Positions 6,112 to 6,244 of a stretch of 6,244 nt of DNA are shown here, one piece after another (the stretch's first letter is position 1; every line of letters begins with the position of its first letter). The position numbers were made by a program, and so were the translations under genes. The stretch is from contig JAPYWT010000158.1 in the NCBI GenBank assembly GCA_028276215.1, positions 1-6,244 of the forward strand, in the 5' to 3' direction. The notes under the pieces were generated by a model. The model made no database searches. It had not been told where the DNA came from and saw nothing but the letters and a program-made list of their open reading frames with translations. The DNA is from Thermoflexus sp. Its GTDB lineage: Bacteria > Chloroflexota > Anaerolineae > B4-G1 > DUEL01.

Positions 6112-6176
6112 ACTGGTGCAACTTAACAAATTGTTCCGACAATCCATTGCCTGTTCCAGGGCAGAGTTGCACCGGT
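6112..6176. repeat. 65-bp inverted-repeat element with two inner hairpins
   Basis: ACTGGTGCAACT (6112-6123) pairs with AGTTGCACCGGT (6165-6176), 12 bp with one T-G wobble. Between them lie two small hairpins, 6130-6134/6139-6143 (ATTGT, loop TCCG, ACAAT) and about 6148-6153/6157-6163 (TGCCTG against CAGGGCA, one bulge). The whole would fold as a three-way junction. TGTG stands on each side (6108-6111 and 6177-6180), too short to be sure of a target duplication. No T tract follows, so an intrinsic terminator is not supported, although it lies 18 bases after the last gene's stop. The abrupt G tract begins next to its right end. Confidence 0.65.
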
Positions 6177-6179
6177 TGT

Positions 6180-6244
6180 GGGGGGGGGGGGGGGGGCGCG
6201 GCCCGCCCCCCCCCCCCCCCCCCCCCCCCCCCGGCCCGCCGGGC
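6180..6244. other. Homopolymer tracts, probable contig-end artefact
   Basis: A run of 17 G (6180-6196), a short GC-only spacer and a run of 27 C (6206-6232) are followed by GC-only bases to the window end. G and C runs of this length side by side, with no A or T after 6179, are typical of poly-G read errors joined to their reverse complement at the end of an assembled contig. I would not treat this as real sequence. Confidence 0.8.

Noticed and set aside
4711..6147. Long minus-strand open frame opposite the GPH transporter, and similar ones elsewhere
   Set aside because: High GC keeps opposite frames open; their translations are rich in Asp, Glu, Gly, Arg and Gln with no family features, while the + strand proteins have clear motifs and ribosome sites.
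6180..6232. G and C tracts as a G-quadruplex or i-motif regulatory site
   Set aside because: Seventeen G followed by 27 C at the very end of the sequence is far more likely a sequencing or assembly artefact.

Overview
The window is high-GC bacterial DNA carrying four genes, all on the + strand, packed between many short structured repeats. The look of the repeats (heptads of the form TTCACGY, CCACGAA motifs, GC-rich CCTCACC...GGTGAGG palindromes) and the codon use suggest a member of the Chloroflexota, perhaps Anaerolineae, but this is an impression and not a proof. The last ~65 bases run into a 17-G tract and a 27-C tract, which suggests that the right edge is the end of a metagenomic or draft contig.

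Layout. Bases 1-373 have no gene. They hold a large imperfect inverted repeat (1-143, cut by the window edge), a possible extended -10 promoter (193-221) and a clear 118-bp miniature inverted-repeat element (228-345) flanked by a perfect 8-bp direct repeat CTTGAGGC. Next come a YfcC/DcuC-family membrane transporter (374-1822), a saccharopine dehydrogenase that closely resembles fungal Lys9 (1896-3215), a predicted lipoprotein made almost entirely of tetratricopeptide repeats (about 3245-4714, start codon unresolved) and an MFS transporter of the GPH sugar:cation symporter type (4735-6093). A small inverted-repeat element (6112-6176) and the homopolymer artefact close the window.

The genes follow one another with gaps of 73, about 30 and 20 bases and no convincing terminator between them, so one operon read from the promoter near 193-221 is plausible. 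Three of the four genes have strong, closely spaced Shine-Dalgarno sites; the TPR gene has neither a recognisable start codon nor a strong site. A carrier for anionic or amino-acid-like substrates next to a saccharopine-cleaving (or saccharopine-forming) enzyme suggests a small amino-acid module, with glutamate and 2-aminoadipate semialdehyde as the enzyme's partners. The roles of the TPR lipoprotein and the GPH carrier in it are unknown.

The most interesting part is how repeat DNA shapes these genes. A mobile miniature element sits exactly where the first gene's transcript would start. A heptanucleotide tandem repeat encodes the start of the lipoprotein signal peptide and may have replaced its start codon. 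A 14-bp-stem palindrome encodes the last residues of the same lipoprotein.
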